Source: DASQFQ01 sp963730115
GTDB taxonomy: Bacteria; Actinomycetota; Thermoleophilia; Solirubrobacterales; Solirubrobacteraceae
Direction of reading: 5' to 3'
NCBI GenBank assembly: GCA_963730115.1
Contig: CAVSQM010000006.1
Location: 124,001 to 188,000 of the forward strand
Length of the DNA stretch: 64,000 nucleotides
The notes below the pieces were generated by a model. The model had not been told where the DNA came from. It searched no databases and worked only from the letters and a program-made list of their open reading frames with translations. Shown in pieces: positions 35,398 through 42,743 of this stretch (its first letter is position 1; each line of letters begins with the position of its first letter). The position numbers were made by a program, and so were the translations under genes.

Positions 35398-37373
35398 TCG
35401 GCGGAGCGCGCAGCCCAGACGGCGCAGAACGCCTCGACCACGACCGGGTCGAACTGGCCGCCCGCGCAGCGCCGCAGCTCGGCCAGCGCCGCCGCCGGCG
35501 ACGTCGCGGGCGAGTACGGGCGCTCTGACGTCATCGCGTCGAACGCGTCGATCACGCCGACCACGCGCGACCCCAGCGGGATGTCCTGCCCGCCCAGGCG
35601 GTCCGGGTAGCCCGTGCCGTCCCAGCGCTCGTGCGAGGACCGCACCAGCCGAGCCACGGCTCCCAGCGCCGGCGCCGCGTTGATGATCCGCTCGCCGATG
35701 ATCGTGTGCCGCCGGATGAACTCCCACTCGTGCGGGTCGAGCGGCCCGGGCTTGGTGAGGATGGCGTCCGGGATGGCGACCTTGCCGACGTCCTGCAGCT
35801 CGGCCGCGTGCCGCACGCATTCGGCCTCGTCGTCGTTCAGGCCGAGCCGCTCCGCGGTCGCCTGGGCCAGCTCGGCGACGCCTTCGAGGTGCTGGAACAG
35901 GTCCGGCGCACGCTCGGTCAGCGCGCGCACGAGGACGTCCTTGGACTGCCGCGTCGCCGACGTCCGCCCCGCGTTCTTCTGCGCGTACATGCGCTGGTCG
36001 GCGATCCGCAGCGCCTCGGTCGGATCCTGCGCCTCGCGCGGCAGCACGATCGCTCCGAAGGAGGAGGTCACGTTGAAGCCCTCGCCGTGCTCGGTCAGCG
36101 CCGACGCCGCGCCCGCGATGATCGGGTCGGCGACCTCGCCGCCGGGCTCGAACAGCGCGCAGAACTCGTCGCCGCCCATCCGGTAGGCGCGCCCGCGGCC
36201 CGACAGGTAGGTCGCCAGGTTCGCGCCCAGGCGCACGAGCAGCGCGTCGCCCGCCGGGTGGCCGAAGGTGTCGTTGTAGTGCTTGAAGCCGTCGAGGTCG
36301 AAGAGCACGAGCACCAGCGGCGACGCGTCGTCCGCGTCGGGCAGCGATCCCCCCAGATCGCGCGCCAGCGCGCGGCGGTTGCCGAGCCCGGTCAGCGAGT
36401 CTGTGAGCGCCTCGCCGCGCGAGGTCCGCAGCATCGCGACGTTCTCGCGGAACGTGAGCACGAGCCGCGCCATCACCGCCACCAGCGAGAGCGCGCTGAG
36501 CGCCACCGCGACCGGGTTGAGCTCGTGCAGGCAGCCGTAGATGAGCACACCGAGGCCGACCGCGCCGAAGCCGAGCGGCACCGAGATGAAGCGCAGGCCG
36601 TCCGGCGACGAAGGGCGGTGGACCGCGGCCGGCTGCCACGCGGCCAGCGCCACCAGCAGCAGCCCGAGGCTCCAGCCGAGGTCGAACCACGTCGGCGCCA
36701 TGTAGGTCCCCTGCACGGTCTGGACGAGGTAGAGCGAGTCGGCGAGCCAGAACGTGCCGATGCCGAGCGCGAGCAGCACCCACGTGCGGTCCAGCCGCCA
36801 GCCCGTGCTCGCCAGCGCGCCGACCGCGACGCCGAGCATCACGAGGTCGGTCAGCGGATACGCGAGCGTGGTCGCCACGGCCAGCGGCTTGCCCTCGACC
36901 GCGCCGAACGCGGCCTCGAACACGATCGCGGCGCTGACCGCGGTGACCGCCAGGGCGGCGATCGAGCCGTCGGTCCACAGCGTTGTCGGGACGTCGCGGG
37001 TGCGCGCCCGCACGAGCGTGAGCACCCCGACCATGGCCAGGGTCGGGAAGAGCAGGAAGCCGGCGTCGGCGGGCGAGGGGACGGGCGGCGCCGCGAGGTC
37101 GTAGAGGACGACCGTGTAGTAGAGGTTGCCGAGCGCCCACGCGAGCACGCCGATGCCGATCAGCAGCCACGCGGTCTGCTCGCGCCGCGCCTGCCAGGCG
37201 CCGCCGAGGCACAGCAGCCCCGCCAGCACCTCGATGACGTTGTGCGCGTAGTCGCTCGTGACCGGGCCGAGCGTGAGGCCCGGGAAGGCGACGACCTGCA
37301 GCTCGAGGATGGCCACCCACGCGCCGAGCACGGCGAACCCGGCCATGACGCCGCGGCGGCGCGAGGAATCCAT
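35349..37373 (-). CDS. Membrane GGDEF/HD-GYP c-di-GMP protein with degenerate HD dyad
   Basis: 674 residues. About nine membrane helices fill residues 10-305, followed by a GGDEF domain (DSLTGLGNRRAL, YRMGGDEFCALFEP with GGDEF at 400-404) that should make c-di-GMP. A C-terminal HD-GYP domain (about 490-650) has RWDGTGYP at 583-590 and AFDAMTSERPY. In HD-GYP enzymes the metal dyad is HD in LHDIGK; here it reads LQDVGK (Gln 527), and the usual HHE is SHE. The phosphodiesterase half is therefore probably impaired or regulatory. A sigma-28-like motif precedes the ATG by six bases. A close paralogue at 52.6 kb keeps LHDVGK. The last ~49 bases overlap the secreted pseudogene tail. Confidence 0.9.
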   Translation of the reverse strand: MDSSRRRGVMAGFAVLGAWVAILELQVVAFPGLTLGPVTSDYAHNVIEVLAGLLCLGGAWQARREQTAWLLIGIGVLAWALGNLYYTVVLYDLAAPPVPSPADAGFLLFPTLAMVGVLTLVRARTRDVPTTLWTDGSIAALAVTAVSAAIVFEAAFGAVEGKPLAVATTLAYPLTDLVMLGVAVGALASTGWRLDRTWVLLALGIGTFWLADSLYLVQTVQGTYMAPTWFDLGWSLGLLLVALAAWQPAAVHRPSSPDGLRFISVPLGFGAVGLGVLIYGCLHELNPVAVALSALSLVAVMARLVLTFRENVAMLRTSRGEALTDSLTGLGNRRALARDLGGSLPDADDASPLVLVLFDLDGFKHYNDTFGHPAGDALLVRLGANLATYLSGRGRAYRMGGDEFCALFEPGGEVADPIIAGAASALTEHGEGFNVTSSFGAIVLPREAQDPTEALRIADQRMYAQKNAGRTSATRQSKDVLVRALTERAPDLFQHLEGVAELAQATAERLGLNDDEAECVRHAAELQDVGKVAIPDAILTKPGPLDPHEWEFIRRHTIIGERIINAAPALGAVARLVRSSHERWDGTGYPDRLGGQDIPLGSRVVGVIDAFDAMTSERPYSPATSPAAALAELRRCAGGQFDPVVVEAFCAVWAARSADQGDTSTDTRLDVAPL

Positions 37374-37379
37374 ACTGAC

Positions 37380-37408
37380 GTATCGGCAGCCGCGCGTCGG
37401 CGACTTGA
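37380..37408 (-). promoter_or_regulatory. Sigma-28-like promoter (TCAA-N17-GCCGATAC) of GGDEF/HD-GYP gene
   Basis: Minus strand: TCAA (37408-37405), 17-base spacer, GCCGATAC (37387-37380), then six bases to the ATG at 37373. The -10 is a near-perfect FliA/WhiG element and the -35 context GCTCAAGTC equals that of the TSP3 gene; the spacer is one base longer than the others. Confidence 0.5.
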
Positions 37409-37416
37409 GCGGCGAA

Positions 37417-38496
37417 CTAGCGCAGGAACGGCGGGATGTCGATCTCGTCGTCCGAGATCTCGAGCGACGACCGCTGGCGGTCGTCGATGCGCGGCCCGCG
37501 GTCGGGCGTCCGGCGCCCCTCGCGCGACGTGGTGAAGCCGCCGCCGCCGCGCGGGCGGTCGAAGCCCGTTGCGATCACGGTGACGCGGATCTCGTCGCCG
37601 AGCTCCTCGTCGATGACGGCGCCGAAGATGATGTTCGAGTTGGCGTCCGCGGCCGAGTGGATCAGCTCCGCGGCCTCGTTGACCTCGAACAGGCCGAGGT
37701 CCTTGCCGCCGGTGATGTTGAGCAGGATGCCGGTGGCGCCCTCGACCGACTCCTCGAGCAGCGGTGAGGAGATCGCGGCCTTGGCGGCCTCCGAGGCGCG
37801 GCTCTCGCCGGCCGAGGAGCCGATGCCCATGAGCGCGGAGCCGGCGTCGGCCATGATCGCGCGGACGTCGGCGAAGTCGAGGTTGATCAGGCCGGGGATG
37901 GTGATCAGGTCGGTGATGCCCTGGACGCCCTGGCGCAGGACGTTGTCGGCCTCGCGGAACGCGTCGAGGATGCTGGTGCGGCGCTCGACGATCGAGAGCA
38001 GCTTCTCGTTCGGGATGACGATCAGCGTGTCGACCATCTCGCGCAGGCGGTCGATGCCCTCCTGGGCCTGGCGCGCGCGCTGGGAGCCCTCGAACTCGAA
38101 CGGGCGGGTGACGACGCCGACGGTCAGCGCGCCGATCTCGTTCTTGGCGATCTCGGCGATCACGGGCGCGGCGCCGGTACCGGTGCCACCGCCCTCGCCG
38201 GCGGTGACGAAGACCATGTCGGCGCCCTTGAGCGCCTCCTTGATGTCGTCGCGCGACTCAGCCGCGGCGCCCTGGCCGACCTGCGGGTTGGCGCCGGCGC
38301 CCAGGCCCTTGGTGAGCCCCGAGCCGATGTTCAGCTTGATGTCGGCGTCGGTCATCTGGAGCGCCTGCGCGTCCGTGTTGCACGCGATGAACTCCACGCC
38401 GGAGAGACCGGCGTCGATCATCCGGTTCACGGCATTGGTCCCACCGCCGCCGACTCCGACGACCTTTATGACTGCGAGATAGCTGCCAGCTTCCAT
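37417..38496 (-). CDS. ftsZ: Cell division protein FtsZ
   Basis: 359 residues; tubulin-like GTPase that forms the division ring. N-terminal VVGVGGGGTNAVNRMI, tubulin signature GGGTGTGAAPVIAEIAK, T7-loop region LINLDFADVRAIM. The C-terminal linker is short and basic and ends in DDEIDIPPFLR, the conserved tail that binds partners such as SepF/FtsW. The ATG at 38496 gives the family start. It has its own promoter at 38564-38593 and closes the dcw cluster; no ftsA, as expected for Actinobacteria. Confidence 0.98.
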   Translation of the reverse strand: MEAGSYLAVIKVVGVGGGGTNAVNRMIDAGLSGVEFIACNTDAQALQMTDADIKLNIGSGLTKGLGAGANPQVGQGAAAESRDDIKEALKGADMVFVTAGEGGGTGTGAAPVIAEIAKNEIGALTVGVVTRPFEFEGSQRARQAQEGIDRLREMVDTLIVIPNEKLLSIVERRTSILDAFREADNVLRQGVQGITDLITIPGLINLDFADVRAIMADAGSALMGIGSSAGESRASEAAKAAISSPLLEESVEGATGILLNITGGKDLGLFEVNEAAELIHSAADANSNIIFGAVIDEELGDEIRVTVIATGFDRPRGGGGFTTSREGRRTPDRGPRIDDRQRSSLEISDDEIDIPPFLR

Positions 38497-38563
38497 GGTT
38501 TTTGTCCGGACCTCTAGTAGGAGTCGAGCGTTCCCCTGGCTCGACCGCGGTTCGGATTTTCGC

Positions 38564-38593
38564 ACGTTACGGTCATTTCGGCGTTTCTGTCAA
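38564..38593 (-). promoter_or_regulatory. SigA-type promoter of ftsZ
   Basis: Minus strand TTGACA (38593-38588), 18-base spacer, TAACGT (38569-38564), about 68 bases before the ftsZ ATG. A leadered promoter, unlike most in this window. Confidence 0.6.
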
Positions 38594-38608
38594 CGCCAGG
38601 ATAGGACG

Positions 38609-38622
38609 GCAAGACGTCTTGC
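38609..38622. promoter_or_regulatory. 14-bp palindrome upstream of ftsZ promoter
   Basis: Perfect palindrome GCAAGACGTCTTGC centred 22 bases upstream of the -35 box. The site is well placed for an activator or repressor of ftsZ; no known factor is assigned. It could also be a hairpin at the 3' side of the ftsQ transcript. Confidence 0.45.
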
Positions 38623-38640
38623 AAACGGCCTAAGTCTCGA

Positions 38641-39405
38641 CTAGGGGTCGAGAGTAGGGCTACTCTCGAGTGTAGCTTGAGGGTCTGTGGGCGGGGCGGC
38701 CGTGGCCTCCGGCTCGACCGGTCCGAGGCCTCCGGCGGCGACGCGTTCCGGCACCCGCAGGTCGAGGTAGGTGGCGCCCGACGAGCTCGGATCGGCGAGC
38801 ACCCGGACGGCCGCCAGCCACTTGCGGTGAGCGTCGGATCCGGAGCCGAAGACGAGGTCGGGACCGTTGCGCAGGTCGAGCGTCAGCCCCCGCTCGCCGG
38901 ACCACAGGCGCTCGATCCGCCGCCGCAGCCGGGGCGGCGCGCCGCCGGCCACGTCGAGGGCGCCGAGCGTCCGGCGGTCCGTCACGCGCTCGCCCGCCGG
39001 GGGACTCTCGACCCGCAGCGTCGGCAGCCCCGAGGACTTCATGCCGCGCAGCACGCGCCCGTCGCCGGAGGCGGCCACCCGGCTCCCGCCGCTCTCGATC
39101 GCGGCGACCGCAGCGCGTTCGCGCACCACGATCGAGAGCTTGTGGGGAAGCTCGGCGTCGGTCTCGATGCCGGCGATCGACGGGTACTGCGCGACCGCCG
39201 CGCGCAGCTGGTCCTCGCGGACGTGCAGCGTGGTCATGTCGAGCGCGGCGTTCTTGAGCGACTGGCGGATCTGGGGCTCCTCCTGCGAGCTGAGCCCGGT
39301 GATGAAGACGTCCTGCACCTGCACGAGCGAGGAGTCGCGGATCCAGAACCAGCCGCCCGTCAACGCGCAGGCGGCGACGACCACCCCGGCGAGGATCTTC
39401 TTCAC
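38641..39405 (-). CDS. ftsQ: Cell division protein FtsQ
   Basis: 254 residues; divisome assembly protein in the membrane. A short cytoplasmic N-terminus and one helix (ILAGVVVAACALTGGWFW) lead to a POTRA domain (VQVQDVFITGLSSQEEPQIR) and a beta domain (LTLDLRNGPDLVFGSGSDAHRKW). GTG start at 39405 overlaps the murC stop (GTGA). A 10-bp stem hairpin overlaps its last codons. Confidence 0.93.
   Translation of the reverse strand: MKKILAGVVVAACALTGGWFWIRDSSLVQVQDVFITGLSSQEEPQIRQSLKNAALDMTTLHVREDQLRAAVAQYPSIAGIETDAELPHKLSIVVRERAAVAAIESGGSRVAASGDGRVLRGMKSSGLPTLRVESPPAGERVTDRRTLGALDVAGGAPPRLRRRIERLWSGERGLTLDLRNGPDLVFGSGSDAHRKWLAAVRVLADPSSSGATYLDLRVPERVAAGGLGPVEPEATAAPPTDPQATLESSPTLDP
38648..38669 (-). 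terminator. Hairpin at the 3' end of ftsQ
   Basis: TCGAGAGTAG-GG-CTACTCTCGA: 10-bp stem with a two-base loop, lying in the last codons of ftsQ seven bases before the stop codon. No U-run; possibly an attenuator that uncouples ftsZ, which has its own promoter, from ftsQ. Confidence 0.4.
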
Positions 39406-40730
39406 ACCCCGGGAGTTCGACCCGGACCGGTCAGCCTCCTGCCCAACGCGTCGATGTCGCCGGCGCCGAGTGTGAGCAGCAGGTCGCCCTCGCGCAGCTC
39501 GGAGCGCAGGAAGCGCTCGGCGGAGTCGAAGTCCGGCAGCCACGCGACGCGCTTGCCGTGGCCGGCGTCCGCGGCCGCCTCGGCGACGAGCCGGCCGGAC
39601 ACGCCCGGGTAGTCCTCAGCCTGCTCGCGCGCCGGGTAGATCTCGGTCACCACCGGGAGGTCGGCGCGGGCGAGCGCGGCGCCGAACGCGCGGGCCGAGT
39701 GCTTCGTCCGCGAGAACAGGTGCGGCTGGAAGACGGCGATCAGGCGCCGCGGCTCGAGCGTGCGCGCGGCGTCGAGCGTCGCGGCCACCTCGGTCGGGTG
39801 GTGCGCGTAGTCGTCGACCACGAGCGCGCCCTCGGGCGTGGTCCCGATGCGCTCGAAGCGGCGGCCGGCGCCGGAGAAGTCCGCGAGCGCGCGCGCCGCC
39901 GCCTCGACGTCGCCCCCGATCGCCCGGATCGCGGTCAGCGCGGCGGCGGCGTTGAGCGCGTTGTGGGCGCCGGGGACCGAGAGGGCGACCGCGACACCGT
40001 CGAAGTCGAACGTGGAGCCGCCCGGAGACAGGGCCGGGGCGGCGGTGAAGGGCCACACGCGGGGCCCGGCAGCGAGCGCGACGAGCTCCGGCTTGTCCCA
40101 CACCACGGCATCCTCCGCCGCGGCCAGGAACTCGCGGAACGTCGCCTCGACGTCGCGCCGCGATGAGTAGGTCGCATGGTGGTCGAGCTCGGCGTTCGTG
40201 AGCACGGCCACGCGCCGGTCGAGCTTGAGCAGCGAGCGGTCGGACTCGTCGGCCTCGACGACCAGCCACTCCCCCGCCCCCCAGCCGGCGTTCGAGCCCG
40301 TCGAGCGCACCTCGCCGCCGACGAGGTAGGACGGGTCGGCGCCGCTCCCGCGCAGCGCGTGCACGAGCATGCTCGACGTCGTCGTCTTCCCGTGGGTGCC
40401 GGAGACCGCGATCGTCGGCCGCAGCCGGGTGAGCTCGGCGAGCAGGTCGGCGCGGTGCAGCTCGCGCTGCGCGACCGCGCGCTCAGGGTTCTCCGGGCCG
40501 ACCGCGGTCGAGTAGACAACCTCGGCTCCCACCGGCACGTTGCCCGCGTCGTGACCGACGATCGGCTCGATCCCGGCCTCGCGCAGCCGCTCCGCGTAGG
40601 ACGAGCCGCCCGAGCGGTCCGAGCCCGTCACCGACGCGCCGAGCTCCTTCGCGACCAGCGCCAGCCCGCTCATCCCCGCGCCGCCGATGCCGACGAAGTG
40701 CAGGGGCCGGTTCTCCCATGGCCGATCCAT
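39402..40730 (-). CDS. murC: UDP-N-acetylmuramate-L-alanine ligase
   Basis: 442 residues; adds L-Ala to UDP-MurNAc. N-terminal GIGGAGMSGLALVAKELG, P-loop SGTHGKTTTSSML, then LTNAELDHHATY and DDYAHHPTEV, and RLIAVFQPHLFSRTK. The ATG at 40730 lies eight bases after TAGCCT (40739-40744), giving murC its own leaderless promoter just after the inserted pilin gene. Confidence 0.97.
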   Translation of the reverse strand: MDRPWENRPLHFVGIGGAGMSGLALVAKELGASVTGSDRSGGSSYAERLREAGIEPIVGHDAGNVPVGAEVVYSTAVGPENPERAVAQRELHRADLLAELTRLRPTIAVSGTHGKTTTSSMLVHALRGSGADPSYLVGGEVRSTGSNAGWGAGEWLVVEADESDRSLLKLDRRVAVLTNAELDHHATYSSRRDVEATFREFLAAAEDAVVWDKPELVALAAGPRVWPFTAAPALSPGGSTFDFDGVAVALSVPGAHNALNAAAALTAIRAIGGDVEAAARALADFSGAGRRFERIGTTPEGALVVDDYAHHPTEVAATLDAARTLEPRRLIAVFQPHLFSRTKHSARAFGAALARADLPVVTEIYPAREQAEDYPGVSGRLVAEAAADAGHGKRVAWLPDFDSAERFLRSELREGDLLLTLGAGDIDALGRRLTGPGRTPGV

Positions 40731-40738
40731 GGGGCGGC

Positions 40739-40744
40739 AGGCTA
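40739..40744 (-). promoter_or_regulatory. -10 box TAGCCT of murC
   Basis: Minus strand TAGCCT, eight bases before the murC ATG and 33 bases beyond the pilin stop codon. It would let murC-ftsQ be expressed independently of the accessory genes inserted upstream. Confidence 0.5.
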
Positions 40745-40776
40745 CGCGTCGCGCGCGCTGCGGCTGGTTCGGCGCT

Positions 40777-41211
40777 CTACCAGCGGTTGCCGGCGGCGTC
40801 CGCCGTGGCCCGGCAGCCGCCGCGGCCCGGGTTCGAGCACTCGCGTGTCACGTTGCCTGTGCCGTCGAGCTCCATGCTGAACGTGCCGCCGCCCGAGGTC
40901 GCCCGCGAGTCGACGGTGATGCGGAACGTCTTCTCCGCGCCGGTGACCGTCAGGTTGCTCGCCTCGCGCAGCGCGGGCTCCATGTCGATCAGCGTCGCGG
41001 CGTCGGTGTTGTAGGTCGACCGGTCCGTGTTGAACGTCTCGAGCGTCTGGCGCGCGGTGCGCACGCCGGCTTTGGCCTCCGTGTCCTGCGCGCGAGCGCG
41101 CTGGGTCAGGAACGCGGGAATCGCGATGGCAGCGAGGATCCCGATGATCAGGATCACCACCATCAGCTCGATCAGCGTGAAGCCCCGGCTGTCGCGAATC
41201 CGTTGCGGCAT
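40777..41211 (-). CDS. Type IV pilin-like protein
   Basis: 144 residues. The class III leader ends in Gly before a perfect pilin N-helix: SRG|FTLIELMVVILIIGILAAIAIP, with Glu at +5 of the mature form. The globular part (AKAGVRTARQTLETFNTDR, then a Cys pair in RECSNPGRGGCRA) is short and disulfide-bearing. It would be cleaved by a PilD-type peptidase, not encoded here. ATG at 41211 is preferred over a TTG four codons upstream, because it lies eight bases after a sigma-28-like element. It is an isolated pilin inserted between murG and murC. Confidence 0.93.
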   Translation of the reverse strand: MPQRIRDSRGFTLIELMVVILIIGILAAIAIPAFLTQRARAQDTEAKAGVRTARQTLETFNTDRSTYNTDAATLIDMEPALREASNLTVTGAEKTFRITVDSRATSGGGTFSMELDGTGNVTRECSNPGRGGCRATADAAGNRW

Positions 41212-41219
41212 TGGACATA

Positions 41220-41247
41220 TCAACGGCCCGGAAAGCGGATTCCTTTA
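41220..41247 (-). promoter_or_regulatory. Sigma-28-like promoter (TAAA-N16-GCCGTTGA) of the pilin gene
   Basis: Minus strand TAAA (41247-41244), 16-base spacer, GCCGTTGA (41227-41220), eight bases before the pilin ATG. The -35 is the canonical TAAA; the -10 keeps GCCG and is weaker beyond. Confidence 0.45.
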
Positions 41248-41264
41248 GCGGCGGCGGCTCCGGA

Positions 41265-42068
41265 TCAGCTGCCGGTCCAGCGCCCGGCGCCGAGCTCGCG
41301 GGAGACGCTGCGGGCCGCTTCGATGACCGCTGGACCAAGGCCCCGGGCGGGTCCGCGAGGCAGGATGCGATCGGTGTCGCCGACGACGCCGATGGCGCCG
41401 ACGGCGTGGCCGGCGGAGTCGTGGATCGGTGCCGCGACGCTCGACTCTCCGAGCACCGCCTCGTCGCGTTCGCGGGCGAGCCCGGAGTCGCGCACCGTTC
41501 TGAGCTCCTTGCGCAGCGCGCTGGCGCTCAGCGTGCGCTGGGTGAGCTTGGCGAGCGGCTCCGAGGTGAGATCGTCGACGACCCCGGTGGGGGCGTGGGC
41601 GAGCATCGCCTTGCCGAGCGCGGAGGCGTGGGCGGGCAGCTGCGCGCCGACCTCGAGCACCTGGAAGGCGGCGTCGGGCCGGAAGACGTGGTGGACGACG
41701 ACCACGGTCGGTCCGTGGAGGACGCCGACGCGAACGGCGGCCTGAGCGCGGGTGGCGAGCCGCTCGGCGTGGACGAGCGAGCGCGCGCGCAGCTCATTGT
41801 GGTCGAGGTAGGAGTTGCCGAGGTGCAGGAGGCCGGCCCCGAGCTGGTACTTGTCGGAGTCGCGGTCCTGCTCGACGAAGCCGTGCGCCTGCAGCGTCTG
41901 GAGCAGCCCGTGCACGGTCGGGCGGGTCATGCCGAGCTGGTCGGCGAGCTGCGACACGCCGAGCCGCCGCGGGCCGGAGGCCAGCGCCTTGAGGATCCGC
42001 GCCGCCCGGTCGACGGACTGGATCGTGCCCCGCGTGCGGCGGGGTGACAGATCATTTACGTTCGGCAT
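41265..42068 (-). CDS. IclR-family regulator of the DHA/glycerol genes
   Basis: 267 residues. N-terminal winged HTH (SVDRAARILKALASGPRRLG, LADQLGMTRPTVHGLLQTL) and a C-terminal IclR effector domain (ALGKAMLAHAP, SSVAAPIHDSAGHAVGAIGV). Divergent from dhaM-ptsH and overlapped at its start codon by a palindrome shared with the glpF promoter, so it probably represses both units and itself, with glycerol, DHA or DHA-P as ligand (inferred). Confidence 0.9.
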   Translation of the reverse strand: MPNVNDLSPRRTRGTIQSVDRAARILKALASGPRRLGVSQLADQLGMTRPTVHGLLQTLQAHGFVEQDRDSDKYQLGAGLLHLGNSYLDHNELRARSLVHAERLATRAQAAVRVGVLHGPTVVVVHHVFRPDAAFQVLEVGAQLPAHASALGKAMLAHAPTGVVDDLTSEPLAKLTQRTLSASALRKELRTVRDSGLARERDEAVLGESSVAAPIHDSAGHAVGAIGVVGDTDRILPRGPARGLGPAVIEAARSVSRELGAGRWTGS

Positions 42069-42075
42069 TGTCGAA
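42061..42075. promoter_or_regulatory. IclR operator copy over the iclR start
   Basis: TTCGGCATTGTCGAA differs by one base from the same stretch of the perfect palindrome at 46896-46912. It covers the iclR ATG and lies about 16 bases upstream of the dhaM -10 box. Confidence 0.6.
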
Positions 42076-42090
42076 TCGGCTTCGATACTT

Positions 42091-42096
42091 TAGAAT
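42091..42096 (+). promoter_or_regulatory. -10 box TAGAAT of dhaM-ptsH
   Basis: TAGAAT followed by seven bases and the dhaM GTG at 42104; leaderless arrangement that decides the start. Confidence 0.5.
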
Positions 42097-42103
42097 GCAC
42101 TTC

Positions 42104-42493
42104 GTGGTCGGCATCGTCATCGTGTCGCACAGTCGCGAGATCGCCTCGGGCACCGCGGCGCTCGCCGCGCAGATGGCCGGCCCCGACGTGCGCATCGAGG
42201 CGGCCGGCGGCGATCCCGACGGCGGGCTCGGCACCGACGGCTCGCTCGTCAGCGCCGCGATCGCCGCCGCCGACCAGGGCGAGGGCGCGATCGTACTCGG
42301 CGACCTCGGCAGCGCGATCCTCACCGCTCGCGCGGTGCTCGAGGACGGCTCGAACGGCAATGGCTCCGTGCGGCTCGTCGATGCGCCGCTGGTGGAGGGC
42401 GCGATCGCCGCTGCGGTCGTGGCCTCGGCCGGAATGGGGCTCGAAGAGGTCGTCTCGGCCGCGGAGGAGGCTCGTGCCGTCGCCAAGTTCTGA
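42104..42493 (+). CDS. dhaM: DHA kinase phosphoryl donor subunit DhaM (EIIA-Man-like)
   Basis: 129 residues. Starts MVGIVIVSHSREIASG, placing the phospho-His at position 9 as in E. coli DhaM. It takes phosphate from HPr and passes it to ADP bound on DhaL. Unlike the E. coli protein it lacks fused HPr and EI-like domains, which are separate genes here. GTG at 42104 is preferred over ATG 42095 because of the family N-terminus and the TAGAAT-N7 promoter. Also typical: GGLGTDGSLV and VLGDLGSAILTA. Confidence 0.92.
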   Translation: MVGIVIVSHSREIASGTAALAAQMAGPDVRIEAAGGDPDGGLGTDGSLVSAAIAAADQGEGAIVLGDLGSAILTARAVLEDGSNGNGSVRLVDAPLVEGAIAAAVVASAGMGLEEVVSAAEEARAVAKF

Positions 42494-42743
42494 GCGCCTC
42501 GTCTCGCTGCCCGCCGGCGTCGACCTGCACGCGCGGCCCGCCGCGCAGTTCGTGAAGACCGCGATGGGGTTCAGCTCGAGCATCGCCGTGATCGCGAACG
42601 ACCGCGAGGTCAACGCGAAGAGCCTCCTCTCCGTCCTCTCGCTCGGCGCGAAGGGCGGCAGCGCCCTACGCCTCCGGGCCGACGGCGACGACGCGCCCGT
42701 TGCGCTCGACGCGCTCGCCGGCTGCGTCGCCGCGTTGCAGTAG
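42474..42743 (+). CDS. ptsH: Phosphocarrier protein HPr
   Basis: 89 residues. Active-site His in AGVDLHARPAAQFVK (about residue 19) and the regulatory-site Ser region in VNAKSLLSVLSLG. It carries phosphate from EI to DhaM. GTG start behind a strong RBS (GGAGGAGG) that lies inside the end of dhaM; 20-base overlap. Its last 78 bases overlap the convergent ptsI. Confidence 0.95.
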   Translation: MPSPSSERLVSLPAGVDLHARPAAQFVKTAMGFSSSIAVIANDREVNAKSLLSVLSLGAKGGSALRLRADGDDAPVALDALAGCVAALQ

